From Ypsolopha sequella (taxonomy: Eukaryota; Arthropoda; Insecta; Lepidoptera; Ypsolophidae), in contig OW203992.1 in NCBI GenBank assembly GCA_934047225.1, forward strand, positions 12,699,501 through 12,763,500: DNA of 64,000 nt, read 5' to 3'. Of the stretch, positions 22,567 through 33,315 are shown piece by piece (positions within the stretch are counted from its first letter, which is position 1; each line of letters starts with the position of its first letter). Made by a program: the position numbers and the translations under genes. Below the pieces are notes generated by a model, which did no database searches, was not told the DNA's origin, and saw only the letters and a program-made list of their open reading frames with translations.

Positions 22567-22660
22567 TATGTAAAAGTTTTAGCGTCCCTGTTACTCCATA
22601 TGCGAAAAAACCCTCAGTGCGAGAGGGACGGATTCGTGGAAAAGTAGCAAAAAGTCAGTT
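22567..22660 (+). repeat. Repeat 'family I', copy
   Basis: TTTTAGCGTCCCTGTTACTC, CATATGCGAAAAAACCCTCA and GTGCGAGAGGGACGGATTCG match, in inverted orientation, 61711-61800. The frames across this region (22524-23083) read as chance open frames over the repeat. Confidence 0.7.
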
Positions 22661-22939
22661 TTTTATTGATATAAAATGTACGAAAGTTGCTATCAAAATT
22701 TCGTTTAACCAGGTCTTAGATATTGTTAAAACCCATCTAATAAAATATAATTACAGTCCATATGTCATTCTAAATTGTCAAACCAAAAGAATTAGTGCCG
22801 AAAAAGACCTCACTTGAATAAATATTTCTATCGAACCGAATTTCTCCAATCGCGTTTCTGTTTTAACAGATCCCTAGAAAAAGAATTCAAAAATAATATA
22901 ATTTTTTTTCAAAATAATACATTATTTACTGAAATTTTG

Positions 22940-23150
22940 TTTTGTTGCGGAAGCCGGGAACTAGCGATAGTACTAGTCCATACGAAAAACTTTTACTATG
23001 AACTAACCCTCAAATCGCGAAATAAAAATCACCTACTTCATACCTACTCGACCAAAAAAGTTACATACCAAAATGTGGTATGAAACAAATGTTCTTTTTT
23101 CACAATTTCTCGATTTTTTTTTCTATCGCTATCTATATTTTATTCTATCT
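22940..23150. mobile_element. MITE 'family J', diverged copy
   Basis: GCGGAAGCCGGGAACTAGCG, AACTTTTACTATGAACTAAC and the terminal TTTCTCGATTTTTTTTTC and CTATCGCTA follow the same order as the copy at 42022-42282. The outer terminal repeats are degraded. Confidence 0.55.
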
Positions 23151-24489
23151 TTGATTTATACAAAAGGTGAAAACTGATTGTGGAGTTAACAGCTCATTTT
23201 TTTTTTCATAGGTATTATCTAGTGACAACTAACTACGTCTCTTTACAGCCCAAAAAGCAAAATTTGATTAAACACTATCATAACACTTGTCAGGATATCG
23301 TGACTTTTGCCTCGTTTTTACGCAAAGTTTAGCAAGTTGTATAATTTTATCTGTACTGGAAATATAAAAGAGAGAAATACCGACGTAGTTTATGTAAAGA
23401 TGGATGCAAAGTGGATACAATTTTCTATAAATAAACAGTTACCGTTTTATGGAAAACAGTTTTTACCTGAAACCATTTCACAGATTCGGCGTCGTTTGAA
23501 TATCTCGCCATTTCGCATCTCTTGATGAGAGATGGGTTGGAGTACGGTGTGTAGGGGGAAGGGAAACATATCTTAAGATCAAAGCCATCAGGACGTCACA
23601 AACACCTAAAGCATTTATACGGCAGCTGAGCGGGCAAGGGCCAGAATGGCTCATGTCATTTACTTCCCAATCAAAAGTTGTATACAGTTGTATACTTTGA
23701 TTGATTGGCTAAAAAAGTTGGTTAACAAGCAAACAAACCAACTTTCAGATTTGTAACAGTAAGCTGGGAGTGATAAGGATAAAAAAGAAAATGGAATATG
23801 GATTAATCCACGTCGTTACTCGTATCTTCTCAAAGTTGAACTCTAAACTTTATTTTGATCTATTCAAAGCTGTATTTGACTTGAAATGCGTCCAATTATA
23901 GGACCAAAAAGTATCCTCAGGGATTTTTCTACAGACTGTATCACGTTCATTCAACTATACGTACCACGTACATCGTGGATACTTAAGGCCGGCCGAGCAC
24001 GGAGTAAGGACTTCGAGAAAGCCATTAATTTTGTTCAGCGCCTTGCAACTGGGCGCTAAGCTGCAGTCGCTTTAGCTCCTCTGCAATGTAAAAAGAATAT
24101 TAAGGAGTGTCTGCAGCTTGCCAGATTACACTGACTAGACTTGGGCAACAGCTCACGTCGTTGACAAAAGATTTGCCTTTATTAACCTCTGTTAATCCAT
24201 TTTCTTAAAATAGATAAGACAAAAACCATTTCTGACTTTTTACTTCGCTATAAATAAACACGCACGTTTTTTAAGAAGCAGGTTATCTTTTGTGTACCTT
24301 GTAATGTACATACGTAGGTATTTTTTTAGAATCAACATCTTAATTTTATATATGAGTAGCTTTCTTGGAAATAAAGTAACCAGAAATTTTCTTTCTCGGA
24401 AATAAAGTTTCAGCATACCAATATCAGTATATGAGTTTAGCGCATCCTTGTACATAAAATGGTTTGTTGTACCGTAGTACCGCAGGGTC
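23151..24489. other. No recognisable feature
   Basis: AT-rich with a few hairpins (TTGTATACAGTTGTATAC near 23690). A patch at 23980-24130 is closer to 45-50% GC and includes GGCCGGCCGAGCAC, but no coding motif was recognised. Confidence 0.4.
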
Positions 24490-24785
24490 CATGGGCGTAG
24501 CCACGGTGGAGCAGGGTGAGGCGCTTGCCCCACCCTGGCTCTGACCTGTAAGGTACCTAACCAAACCTAAAAAACTAAATTATCTAGGTACTAAGAAAGT
24601 TCACACTCGACAGTCGTGAGTCGACACAAAAAAAATGCGATCAAAACAAAATACCGCACGCGCGCAGCGGTCGGTCATGCGTACACAAACGCAATCCTAA
24701 AGTTAGAGACACATTTTTTGGATGGTAGATTTCGTGGTGTAGGTAGGTGTGCCCCACCCTGAGCCCATGGCTGGCTACGCCCATG
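24490..24785. mobile_element. Non-autonomous hAT element with 8-bp duplication
   Basis: CATGGGCGTAGCCA at the left end is a perfect inverted repeat of TGGCTACGCCCATG at the right end. The 8-base word GCAGGGTC occurs immediately before (24482-24489) and after (24786-24793), the target-duplication length of hAT elements. 296 bp, no transposase. The inner GC-rich words GCCCCACCCTG also recur in the two ends. It is inserted into one arm of a palindrome (see findings). Confidence 0.88.
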
Positions 24786-25182
24786 GCAGGGTCTGATGAT
24801 GGGACTGTTGTTCCAGTCCCATAATCAGACCCTGCGGTCACCATGTTTCACCAAAATTACTAATCAAGACCAATCACGAAGGGTCTGCTGTTGTGCAATA
24901 AGGAGATCACCTATCCACCTTCCCGACCCAGCATCAGACCCTGGTTAGCATGTTTTACCAAAGTACAAGTCAATACCAATGAAAAGCCAGAACTCTAAAG
25001 CTCTACTGTTGTTCGTTGAGAAGATCCCGTATCCACCTTCCAGTCCCATCAACAGACCCTGGTCACAATGTTTTACCAAAGTACTAATCAAAACTATTCA
25101 AATAAGTCCAAACTCGAAAGGTCTGCTTTTGTACGTTGAGGAGTTCCCGTGTCCACTTTTCTGTCCCATCATCAGACTCTGG
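24786..25182 (+). repeat. Minisatellite, ~3.5 units of ~115 bp
   Basis: Units contain CAGACCCTGG, CATGTTTTACCAAAGTACTA, ATCAAGACCAATCA, GGTCTGCTGTTGT, and TCCACCTTCC...CCCATCATCAGACC. Starts fall near 24832, 24944, 25055 and 25173. A further unit resumes at 26293, on the other side of the inserted 1110-bp element, so the array once ran through this point. The first unit carries a palindrome GGTCTGATGATGGGACTG/CAGTCCCATAATCAGACC. Confidence 0.75.
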
Positions 25183-26292
25183 CATAGTAAAACCAGAACA
25201 GTAGTTTAACTCACGCCCCGTACGAGACTTAAATACCTACTTTTGCAGGGTTGTCCCTTCTTTTAGTTTCGTATCATTGTTCGTAGCTAATAAAAAATCA
25301 ATACTTAAAATGTTTTGAAGCCGATTATGACAAATGAGCTATCAATCGACGATGTAGTGAAACATCCAAACATACATACCTACTACAAACAAACATACAT
25401 TCATATCATACATAATAAACATATAGACACTATAACTCATAAAGAAATCTTACTTGCTTAACTTAATTATTGTAAGAAAAAATATTGGCTCCTGAACTTT
25501 ACTTTAAAAACATGGGCATCGTCAAAGGGGGGAAGGGGGTAGCTGTCCCCCCCTAGAGATTCGAAAAACTTTCGAGATTTTAATAACGAAGTAGTCGAAA
25601 AATTCGCGAGGAACACAAGAAGATTATCTTAAAAACTTAAAATTAGTTTATTTTACCTACAATTTATGTCATCTTGCCCCCCCTGGCGATGCCTTTGCTT
25701 AAAAATCTTTGTGATTGTCACCTAAATTAATCAGTTAAATTCATTAGAGTACATAATAAAATTTAAGTATCTAATCAAACATTGGCTCCTAGTCTAAAAT
25801 TAAAAAATCTTTGCGATTTCAACCATATCAGCTCCACGTTTAAAAACACCTTGAATAATTAACAAACATAGCACATTTATGATCATAGGACCTATGTTAA
25901 ATGTGAACAAAGAAAATACGGTTTACATTTCACATTATTATTTATATATACCATCAATTCTTATTCACCTTTCTTGTTGAGTAGGTATTGAGAAGAACGA
26001 TAATTCTGGATTTGAGGAATTATTATTGAGGCATCCGAAGACAGTACAATATGTTCGATTGCGTACTGTCGACATACTTGAATTGGTCGGTGACGCGCGG
26101 CGCGCGGCGTGGCGGCTTGTTTGAGAGACTTGACTGAGCGCGACCGCGGCGTGACCCCGACTAGCACCGGCCTTGCATACCGAGATATTGCTGTTGTGTG
26201 CGTACTGTAGTTCGTACGTATTAGCACGCACACATATTAGCCGCGCGATGTACCTTTGGTTGAAGATAAACTACTGTTCTGGTTTTACTATG
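25183..26292. mobile_element. 1110-bp DNA transposon with perfect 26-bp inverted repeats
   Basis: Left end 25183-25208 begins CATAGTAAAACCAGAACAGT; right end 26267-26292 is its exact reverse complement. ACTCTGG is present on both sides (25176-25182 and 26293-26299), a 7-bp direct duplication of the minisatellite target. No transposase is recognisable; minus-strand frames of about 90 codons at 25961-26233 cover a GC-rich patch (26089-26170) and look like chance. A 7-8 bp duplication could fit hAT or P superfamilies, but neither terminus is diagnostic to me. Confidence 0.88.
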
Positions 26293-26370
26293 ACTCTGGT
26301 CACCACGTTCTACAAAAATAATTATATCAAGACCGATCAAATAAGCCCAAAATCTCGAGTTTGCTAGAAA
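26293..26370 (+). repeat. Minisatellite unit resuming after the insertion
   Basis: ACTCTGGTCACCACGTTCTA, AAATAATTATATCAAGACCG and CAAATAAGCCCAAAATCTCG continue the ~115-bp unit interrupted at 25182. Confidence 0.7.
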
Positions 26371-28230
26371 AATATTTACCAGCGAATTGAACCCACGACT
26401 AACTAAAATTAAAAAAATCATGCAAAACACATATATAAACACATATACATTACACACATATAAAGCAAAATATGACGTCATACTCATAATTTTTATTAGC
26501 TTCCACCTTGAGATTGCCATCATAGTTTTTAACATCCTTACTAAAATAACCTATCTAACTGCAGTGAAAAGGAAATGTGAACCACAAATTATACCAATTC
26601 CTCAAATTTGGAAACCCTTTTGGTTTATTTCTGTAGGCGTAAATGTATAAGAAAGACTTTTAAAGTCCATACACGTAATCATCCTGCATGCTAAATGTCG
26701 CGGCATTGAAACGTGACGAGACATGTCGAATATCTCAGGCGACCCTCACGCATGCCAGCCCAGTGTCTCGAAAGAATTTAATTTTTCCCTCGAGATTCCT
26801 TACAAGCCTGTACCTCGCAGCACTCAATTTACTGCCAGTTCAAGCTGAATATAGATTTGTTGGCACACTATAACGGAAATACGGACGATATCTGACTTCT
26901 CAGCACGTACTTTGTCACGGGTTGTCTTGTTTGTTTTTTGGTGATGCATCGTGGACGTCCACGTGGAAGTAATTTTACCTTACGGATAATATGCACATAT
27001 TAATGCAGTCATCGAGCTTTCCAGTCTCAAGTTAATAACCTTCAAATCACGCATTTTACGTAACTTTACGCTAAACTGAAAGTTCAACGTCTATGCGCTC
27101 AATGTCCGCCCAAATGCGTCTCTACCATTTCGTTATTGATTAACATGTAAAACACAACCCAGTTTTGAAGAGAGTCAGTTTTACAATACATATACTATCA
27201 CTCATCACGAAATCTCCGAAACTATAGACAAGGCCGGCCAAACCCAGGCACGCGGGCCACGCGTGGCCCACCAAGGCATTTGAATTTGCCCGCCAGCACT
27301 TCGGTCGGCCGGCTAGCTGACAAATTACTATCAGGAAAACCACTTCAGAGCTCACATTAAATAAAAACGAATATGTTATTTCATTTAATTTACAAATAAA
27401 GTAAATTAAAGCATATTTTGTCTTTATTGTGCATAAATTACCTTATGAATATGGTAGAAGTGGTGGCCCGGCGCTGCCACAGGCTAAGAAATTTTGCTCA
27501 CCTGGAAAATCTATTGTATAGCCTTGCTATAGAGCCCTTACGACCTTAAAATTTGGCAGGTTGGTTCCCTATGCCAAGAGATACACACAATAAGACAGGA
27601 TTTTGTGATACAGGTTGCATAAGTTTGTTACTTCTCTTCTTCAGCGCAGGTAGATGCTGTCGTTTTTGTGGAAAGAGCTGCAAGTGAGTGACATATTTTT
27701 AAAAGGACGTGCGCTATTTATGTTTCAATCAAACTTACTTGTATAAAATAAAATGTTGTTATTGTCATTTGGCGCTTATAAAGGTTCCATACAAATTTGG
27801 CCATGTACATTATCTTTTCTCTGCTTCCAACATTATTATGAAAGAACATTACCGTACTAATTACTTTTATTTAAGTGGGTACTAATGTAATTAAAATTTG
27901 TATCAGAGACTCACGGATCCTACAGTCAAACTATACATGCAGTTTTGTGGGTCATGTTTAGTAAGTACTAAGAAAATCTACGTTTTTTTTTGATAAATAA
28001 AAGTATTCATTCATTCAAGACGATGAGATGATTACCAATACTTTCTGGGTTTCCTGTATCAGTAAGTAAGCAACTAATACATTTATTCGAAGCCACCACA
28101 CTTATTATAATACACGAATCTTAACTAAAACAATGACAGGTACATAAAAATAAATAGCTTACAACTATCAATACTAACAACAAAAGAAATACAAAAAAAA
28201 AAAAAATTAAAACTATTTAGTGCCAAGAAA
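26371..28230. other. Unassigned; GGCCGGCC-bearing patch at 27230-27320
   Basis: CAAGGCCGGCCAAACCC and GGTCGGCCGGCTAGCTG bound a GC-rich patch that may be an old DNA-transposon remnant, but no target duplication could be fixed. The remaining sequence shows only short open frames (26688-26873, 27140-27355) without motifs. Confidence 0.3.
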
Positions 28231-28395
28231 AGGGTGTCGATTCGATTTAGCATATCTTAACTTATTTGACAGAACTAAACTTAATTTAAGCATTCTGTCC
28301 TTGTCTATTTGACAAAGAAAGAAAATGACAGGACGCTTAAAATAAGGTTAGTCCTGTCAAATAAGTCGAGTTGTGTTACGCCGAATCGACACAAT
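28231..28395. mobile_element. Palindromic MITE 'family A', copy 4
   Basis: GTGTCGATTCG at the left and CGCCGAATCGACACAATT at the right; inside ACTTATTTGACAGAACTAAA and GTTAGTCCTGTCAAATAAGT. The central loop carries CAAAGAAAGAAAATG as in other copies. Confidence 0.8.
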
Positions 28396-28505
28396 TGTCA
28401 GCATATAGCTGCAAAAAATTTAGATTCGCCGCAATGGTTTTCAAATAATTCCTGGATCGGAGTGACTCACGGGAGCCATTGTGCGTTAGCTTCATTCAGA
28501 CCTAA

Positions 28506-28735
28506 TATATAAGGTCCTACATTAATAAGTGAAAATAATTGTAGGGTAGAAAAAAAAATTGTTTCAATTTATTTTTCAGTTTCCGGTACAAAGTGGTACA
28601 AAGTTGACTCGACTACTATAGAAAAGTGAAAAAAAAAAGTCCGTGAAAGTAAAATAATTTTCTTTGGTATGTAATCCATAATGAATACTGAATCACCCCC
28701 TGATTTCTTTTCACTTTGATTTATAGGACCTTATA
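28506..28735. mobile_element. Foldback MITE 'family F', diverged copy
   Basis: TATATAAGGTCCTAC at the left and ATAGGACCTTATA at the right; AATACTGAATCACCCCCTGA and AGTGAAAAAAAAAAGTCCG match blocks of the copy at 20304-20573. Confidence 0.6.
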
Positions 28736-29084
28736 GCATACAGAGCAAGACAAATTCAATAAGAAATAAAAACATTAACAAAGGCAAAATAAAACAACTA
28801 AAATACTAACTGATCGTTAGACTGTGTGTTATCACACAAATTTATAATTATCTAAGACAAAATGAACATTATTTGACATGGTCCTAATATTCATAAATAA
28901 AAGACATACTGAAAATACATCAATAATAGACGTACATAAAATATATAAAGGAATCTCGTATCAATATCCGGTGTATTGTTTATCGTACAGCCCGGTAAAA
29001 AACCAACAAAAATGAGGCAGTCTATTTCGATCAGCTTTTGACGGCTGTATCCTAAAACTACGAACAATTAAAAATCAGTGTTGC

Positions 29085-29445
29085 GTAGTGCGGGAAACAA
29101 TGTCGGCCAAAGATTTCAAAAGTAAAGATAATACTATGACAGCACCAAAATGTTTCCACCTTTAAATGGGTGACGCTCACACGTTTGGAATCAGTGCTTA
29201 TATGAACACAGTGATAGTTGGACGCCATAAGTGCACTTAAAGTTAATCATTTTAACAACTTTAGTAGTCATCAGTTTGCTGACCGTAGGTAGACAGATTG
29301 CGCACTCATAAGTGTGCGCGCGTGAAAATTATGTTAACGCACGCATTCAAAAACAATGCAATAGATTTTATGTGCCAGGGCTCATCAAAACTTTTGAAAT
29401 CTTTGATGTCAGCCCGAATAGTTGTTTTGCTTTACACGACTTTAA
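29085..29445. repeat. Weak inverted-repeat element
   Basis: GGCCAAAGATTTCAAAAGT near 29103 is mirrored by ACTTTTGAAATCTTTGATGT near 29391, and flanking words (ACAATGTCGGCC / GTCAGCCCGAATAGTTGT) continue the symmetry imperfectly. ACAGCACCA occurs near both ends. Non-coding. Confidence 0.45.
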
Positions 29446-30514
29446 CAGCACCACATGAACGATATAGATCCTAAACATTTGAATAAGACATTACTACATT
29501 GGGCTAGTTACTTATTTTCTACATAGAAATTACTTTTAAGTAAATAAATAAATATAATATCTAAGAATTAGGTTTCTTTTGCATACCTACTTAAAGTTAA
29601 AGAAAACTGCACTAGGTTCTTCGACAAAGACGATTATAGACGAATAGACAATTTAATAAATTATATCAAAACTATTTAATTGTACTTTTAGTCCAAAAAA
29701 ATATTATCTATCTATCTATATAAATAAAAATGAATTGCTGTTCGTTAGTCTCGCTAAAACTCGAGAACGGCTGAACCGATTTGGCTAAGTTTAGTCTTGA
29801 AATATTCGTGAAAGTCCAGGGAAGGTTTCAGCGATGAGAAAATGTGGAAAAATTGCGAGAAAAATACTAAAAACGACAATTTTATTTTCCCATACAAACT
29901 GTTCTTACCTGTCAAACATTTGATGTTCGCCCCGTCGCGTCGGTTCGGTATTTAAGGAATAAAAACATGTAGATCTAGATTAAATAAGGGTTTGGAATCG
30001 ACAACATATATCCATAATAGTCTGATTATCGCGTATTTAGATTTAAAACATGTAAAATACTGACATTATAATGACACTTGATTGTTGTGTTGGGTGCGTT
30101 CAGAAATATACTTTGAAACAGTAAAGTTCGCTATACGATCTAAAATTGGGTACTTCCCTGAAAATCAATTCAGCGACTCTTTATAAAATATCAAAACGCC
30201 CCGATACTATGAAATTTGTATGAGGTTTTACCGGTTTAACATTATGACTACAGTTTTCTGTGATCAAACTGCTTTCTTTTTTCTTAGTTTTTAGCAATTA
30301 TAAAAATTGTCAAACCCTCGAAAAAATCCGTAAAAATATTTTAACGATTATTTTAGAAGATCACATTGGATTGTGTCAATTATTTTACTTTAACAGCAGT
30401 CAAGTATCAAAATGCACGGAATTGCATTCAATTTATCTATTACCCGCACACATTATGTTTTTAACACCTGAAAAAAGATTTAAAACTTGATTTATCATTC
30501 TGATACTGCTTACA

Positions 30515-31340
30515 ATGCCGAGGAGAAAACGACCTAACATAGGTCGTCGAAGTCGATTGAATGTGCGCGAGCTACCTCACGCGCTGGTCGCAGTGATGAC
30601 CAGCAAGAGACTGATAATGATAACAGTCGTATTGGTATGGCAGATTTGCGTTCTAGAGTGAATTACAATGAAGTGGATGATAGGCATAGAATGGAACGGG
30701 TTCGGGCACATCGATCATAACAGCAGCGAGCACGGGAAAATGAAATTGATCGATTCCGCAGACGCAATGTTCCTGTGAACCTGGCACGAGGAGCAATCTC
30801 CTACGATCCGGAAATAGATTATAGTGCCGACAAATCTGTAAGAATTGGGGAAATGTCAATCAATTGTCAACATCGTAAAGCTTTAAAATACAGCGGTGAA
30901 TCTGCAGGATTATGTTGTGCTGGTGGTAAAGTAAAATTGCCACAATTAGTACCACCACCTGATCCATTAGAATTATTAGTTTTTGGGATGGTTGATTAAT
31001 TGTTTATAGGTGCTGAAACCAACAACAAAGTCAGTACTTTGAATTTTTATTCATACAGACTCATGATCCGTGAAGGTGAAGTAAATCACATTTTGATGTT
31101 TCAACGGCTTTTTCATCAGTTTGCAGTTGACATGCATGTCAAAATTGAGACTGAACGATTGACGTACATCCGTTTAAACCAACAGCAGCTTCGATCTGAA
31201 GAGTACATTCATCTTCGCGATGCTATTAATGGCGATGGCAATGCAAACAATGTGGGAAAAATTACAATTTTGCCGGCCACTTACATTGGAAGCCCGCGCC
31301 ACATGCACGAGTACGCGGTGTCATGCATTTGGATATATAT
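30515..31340 (+). pseudogene. Helitron Rep/helicase protein, N-terminal fragment
   Basis: The presumed start at 30515 gives MPRRKRPNIGRRSR, the basic N-terminus typical of these proteins. A frameshift and an internal stop follow, then ENEIDRFRRRNVPVN and, at about 30870-30990, INCQHRKALKYSGESAGLCC with GKVKLPQLVPPP, the cysteine-rich opening of the Helitron_like_N domain (Pfam family of that name). A stop follows FGMVD near 31000 and the frame resumes with FYSYRLMIREGEVNHILM, FQRLFHQFAVDMHVKIETER and ATYIGSPRHMHEYA. Several hundred bases of the domain between the two blocks are deleted, and the HUH relaxase motifs and helicase that should follow are absent. The product would normally nick and transfer single-stranded DNA in rolling-circle transposition. 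Clearly non-functional here. Confidence 0.85.
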
Positions 31341-31439
31341 GTTGTTACTAATACATATATGTCTGAAATAATATTAAATTTGAAACAATTCAAATATTTT
31401 TTTAATAAAGATTATATTAATCAATCTTTACGGTAGGAA

Positions 31440-31714
31440 CCATATTTTCTAAAATTTCCGCGATTGACACCTGAATCGGCAACATATCAATTAATCTAAC
31501 AGCAAAGGCGAACCAGGCTTGCTAAAGATGTCTTGACTTGGCTCGCCAGGACTTGACGGCGCGGCGGAAGGCCTCGGTGACTCGGACAAGTCTGGTAGAA
31601 CCAGAATATTGCCGATGTTGTGCTCATGACTTTCTTAAATCTCATCCAAATCCTTTAGTTCTTCGGCAGTTAAATTAAGTTCTGAAAATGTTATTCCTTT
31701 AGATGATAGACACA

Positions 31715-31794
<80 letters not shown>

Positions 31795-32034
31795 CATTGT
31801 TGAGACGAACTTCGGTTTTAATAACAGTTGTTGTTTCACTCGATTTTTTTGTTCGTTAGCCCTATTAATTCGTATTATTCGGCTCAAACTGTGACCGCAC
31901 TTTATACAAAACTTGAAGGTATCAGCGGTTATTGTGAAACATTCGTCGCATCTTAACAATTTTTTTGTGCGACTAGGACAGGTACTTCTGTTGTTCTGCC
32001 GTTCTATCCACTTTTTACAAAAGGGACAATGCAT
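31440..32034 (-). pseudogene. Zinc-ribbon-like protein gene, broken, antisense inside Helitron
   Basis: The minus-strand frame from ATG at 32034 encodes about 80 residues with paired cysteines: CPFC (3-6), a lone Cys near 19 in RSTCPSR, CDEC (29-32) and CIKCGH (43-48), a spacing that suggests zinc binding, followed by a basic stretch and then a long serine run encoded by the (GAT/ATC)n microsatellite, ending at 31699. In another frame beyond the microsatellite the sequence continues as ITFSELNLTAEELKDLDEI, stop, then GNILVLPDLSESPRPSAAPS and QDIFSKPGSPLLLD, an acidic/proline-serine segment with stops. The frameshift lies in the expanded repeat. I do not recognise the family. It could be an accessory Helitron gene or a captured host gene fragment. 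Confidence 0.5.
31715..31793. repeat. (GAT)n microsatellite, ~26 units
   Basis: An uninterrupted GAT run. It encodes poly-Asp on plus and poly-Ser on minus. Its expansion probably shifted the frame of the antisense pseudogene. Confidence 0.95.
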
Positions 32035-32729
32035 TGTTAAAAGTTAACTATAACTTCTGAAAAATAGTTTTGAAATATCAATTATATATTTTTTTTTTTT
32101 CTGAAATGGCTACGATCACTTTTCAGAGCGCCATTTTGCCACAGATCAATTTAAGATTCTGTCAGACGAAGTAAAGCCATCACGGTATGTATTATATAAT
32201 GTATCATTAAAAATAAGCAAATGCTAAAAATGTTACTTTTAAAGTACCTGAAACAGGACAAACAAATACTTATATAATATCAATTATATTTTCTTGGAAA
32301 GTTCGGTGACAATGACACTGACAGTCAGTGTTGCCAGGTTACTATTCTACTATTACGTTTAGTAATGTGCCGTAATCGATACAGACAAAAAAAATAGGCT
32401 GGTAATATGTCTCATGCAAAATAATTATGAACATTAAGCTGGACATGTGTGCGTGATTTGCCCACTCTTTCCGCCCACTATGGAGCCGATACTTAGACTA
32501 TCTGATGATGCCTTTATAAAGCTACCGGCTCTGAAATGCATATGGTTTATATTGAGAGGTAAGTGATACGAAGTTCACCGGGTCAGCTAGTTTTATATAT
32601 TTTTGAAATAAAAGTATACGAATTTGTCTATAATTTGTTGAAAATTATATTACACCAAGAAGAATTAATTGAATCCATCGAATATTAAACGAGTCAATCA
32701 TTTCCAAAAATAGGCATGTTTGTAATGTT

Positions 32730-33307
32730 CAGCCCCGGATCTAGATATTTTAACAGGTTGTGCAAAATGCCAATTTGGCGCCCTTGTCAAAAAAAACGAA
32801 ACATATTTTACACGTTTACTTTAATAAAAAAAACATAAGTGTGAGCATTCTGCAACAAATAGTCCAGTTGAAAATTTTATATTTAGAATATTATTTTTAT
32901 AATTATTATTTTCCTACACTTTTTTCCGTAAAATCATCTATTATATCGTCATATGATACAAATTATTATTAAAAAAATTAACACGTAGGATCTGAATATT
33001 TCTACCGCCACTAGAATATGCAACTGTTTTATAAATAAATATTAAATATTGACTTTTTTGTCTTTTTAAATTAGATAAAATACAGTTAAATAAAATTATA
33101 GTGTATGACAACTGTTTTATAATGAGAACTCGATACCACAGTACTGATCGACGTACGCGACTCAGTTCTATTGCAGGCATATTGACGACAAAACTTATGG
33201 GGGCGTAGAGGGCCCCTAGGCACCTGTGAGGTCATGGTTTTTGCCGCTCCCTGGCCTTGCCGCCCGGAGCAAGTGCACCCTCCCACCCCTCCCTAGATCC
33301 GGGCCTG
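32730..33307. mobile_element. Non-autonomous hAT element with 8-bp duplication
   Basis: The left end CAGCCCCGGATCTAG and the right end CTAGATCCGGGCCTG are an imperfect inverted repeat, and GTAATGTT flanks both sides exactly (32722-32729 and 33308-33315). The 8-bp duplication and CAG...CTG termini are hAT hallmarks. 578 bp with no transposase; the right third is GC-rich (GCCCGGAGCAAGTGCACC). Inner open frames are short. Confidence 0.9.
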
Positions 33308-33315
33308 GTAATGTT

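Larger units (their letters stand above)
29707..32590 (+). mobile_element. Decayed Helitron, both ends present (2884 bp)
   Basis: The 5' end TCTATCTATCTATATAAATA with AAAATGAATTGCTGTTCGTT and CTCGAGAACGGCTGAACCGA matches a lepidopteran Helitron terminus that I recognise; the 3' end is GTTCACCGGGTCAGCTAG. TC at the start, CTAG (CTRR) at the end, and A/T as flanking bases (29706, 32591) all fit Helitron insertion without duplication. Inside are a broken Rep N-terminal region on the plus strand (30515-31340) and a zinc-ribbon pseudogene on the minus strand (31440-32034). The helicase domain is missing, so the element is an internally deleted derivative. Confidence 0.85.

Noticed and set aside
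31703..31894. Plus-strand poly-aspartate protein
   Set aside because: The frame is only the microsatellite translated and has no conserved flanks.
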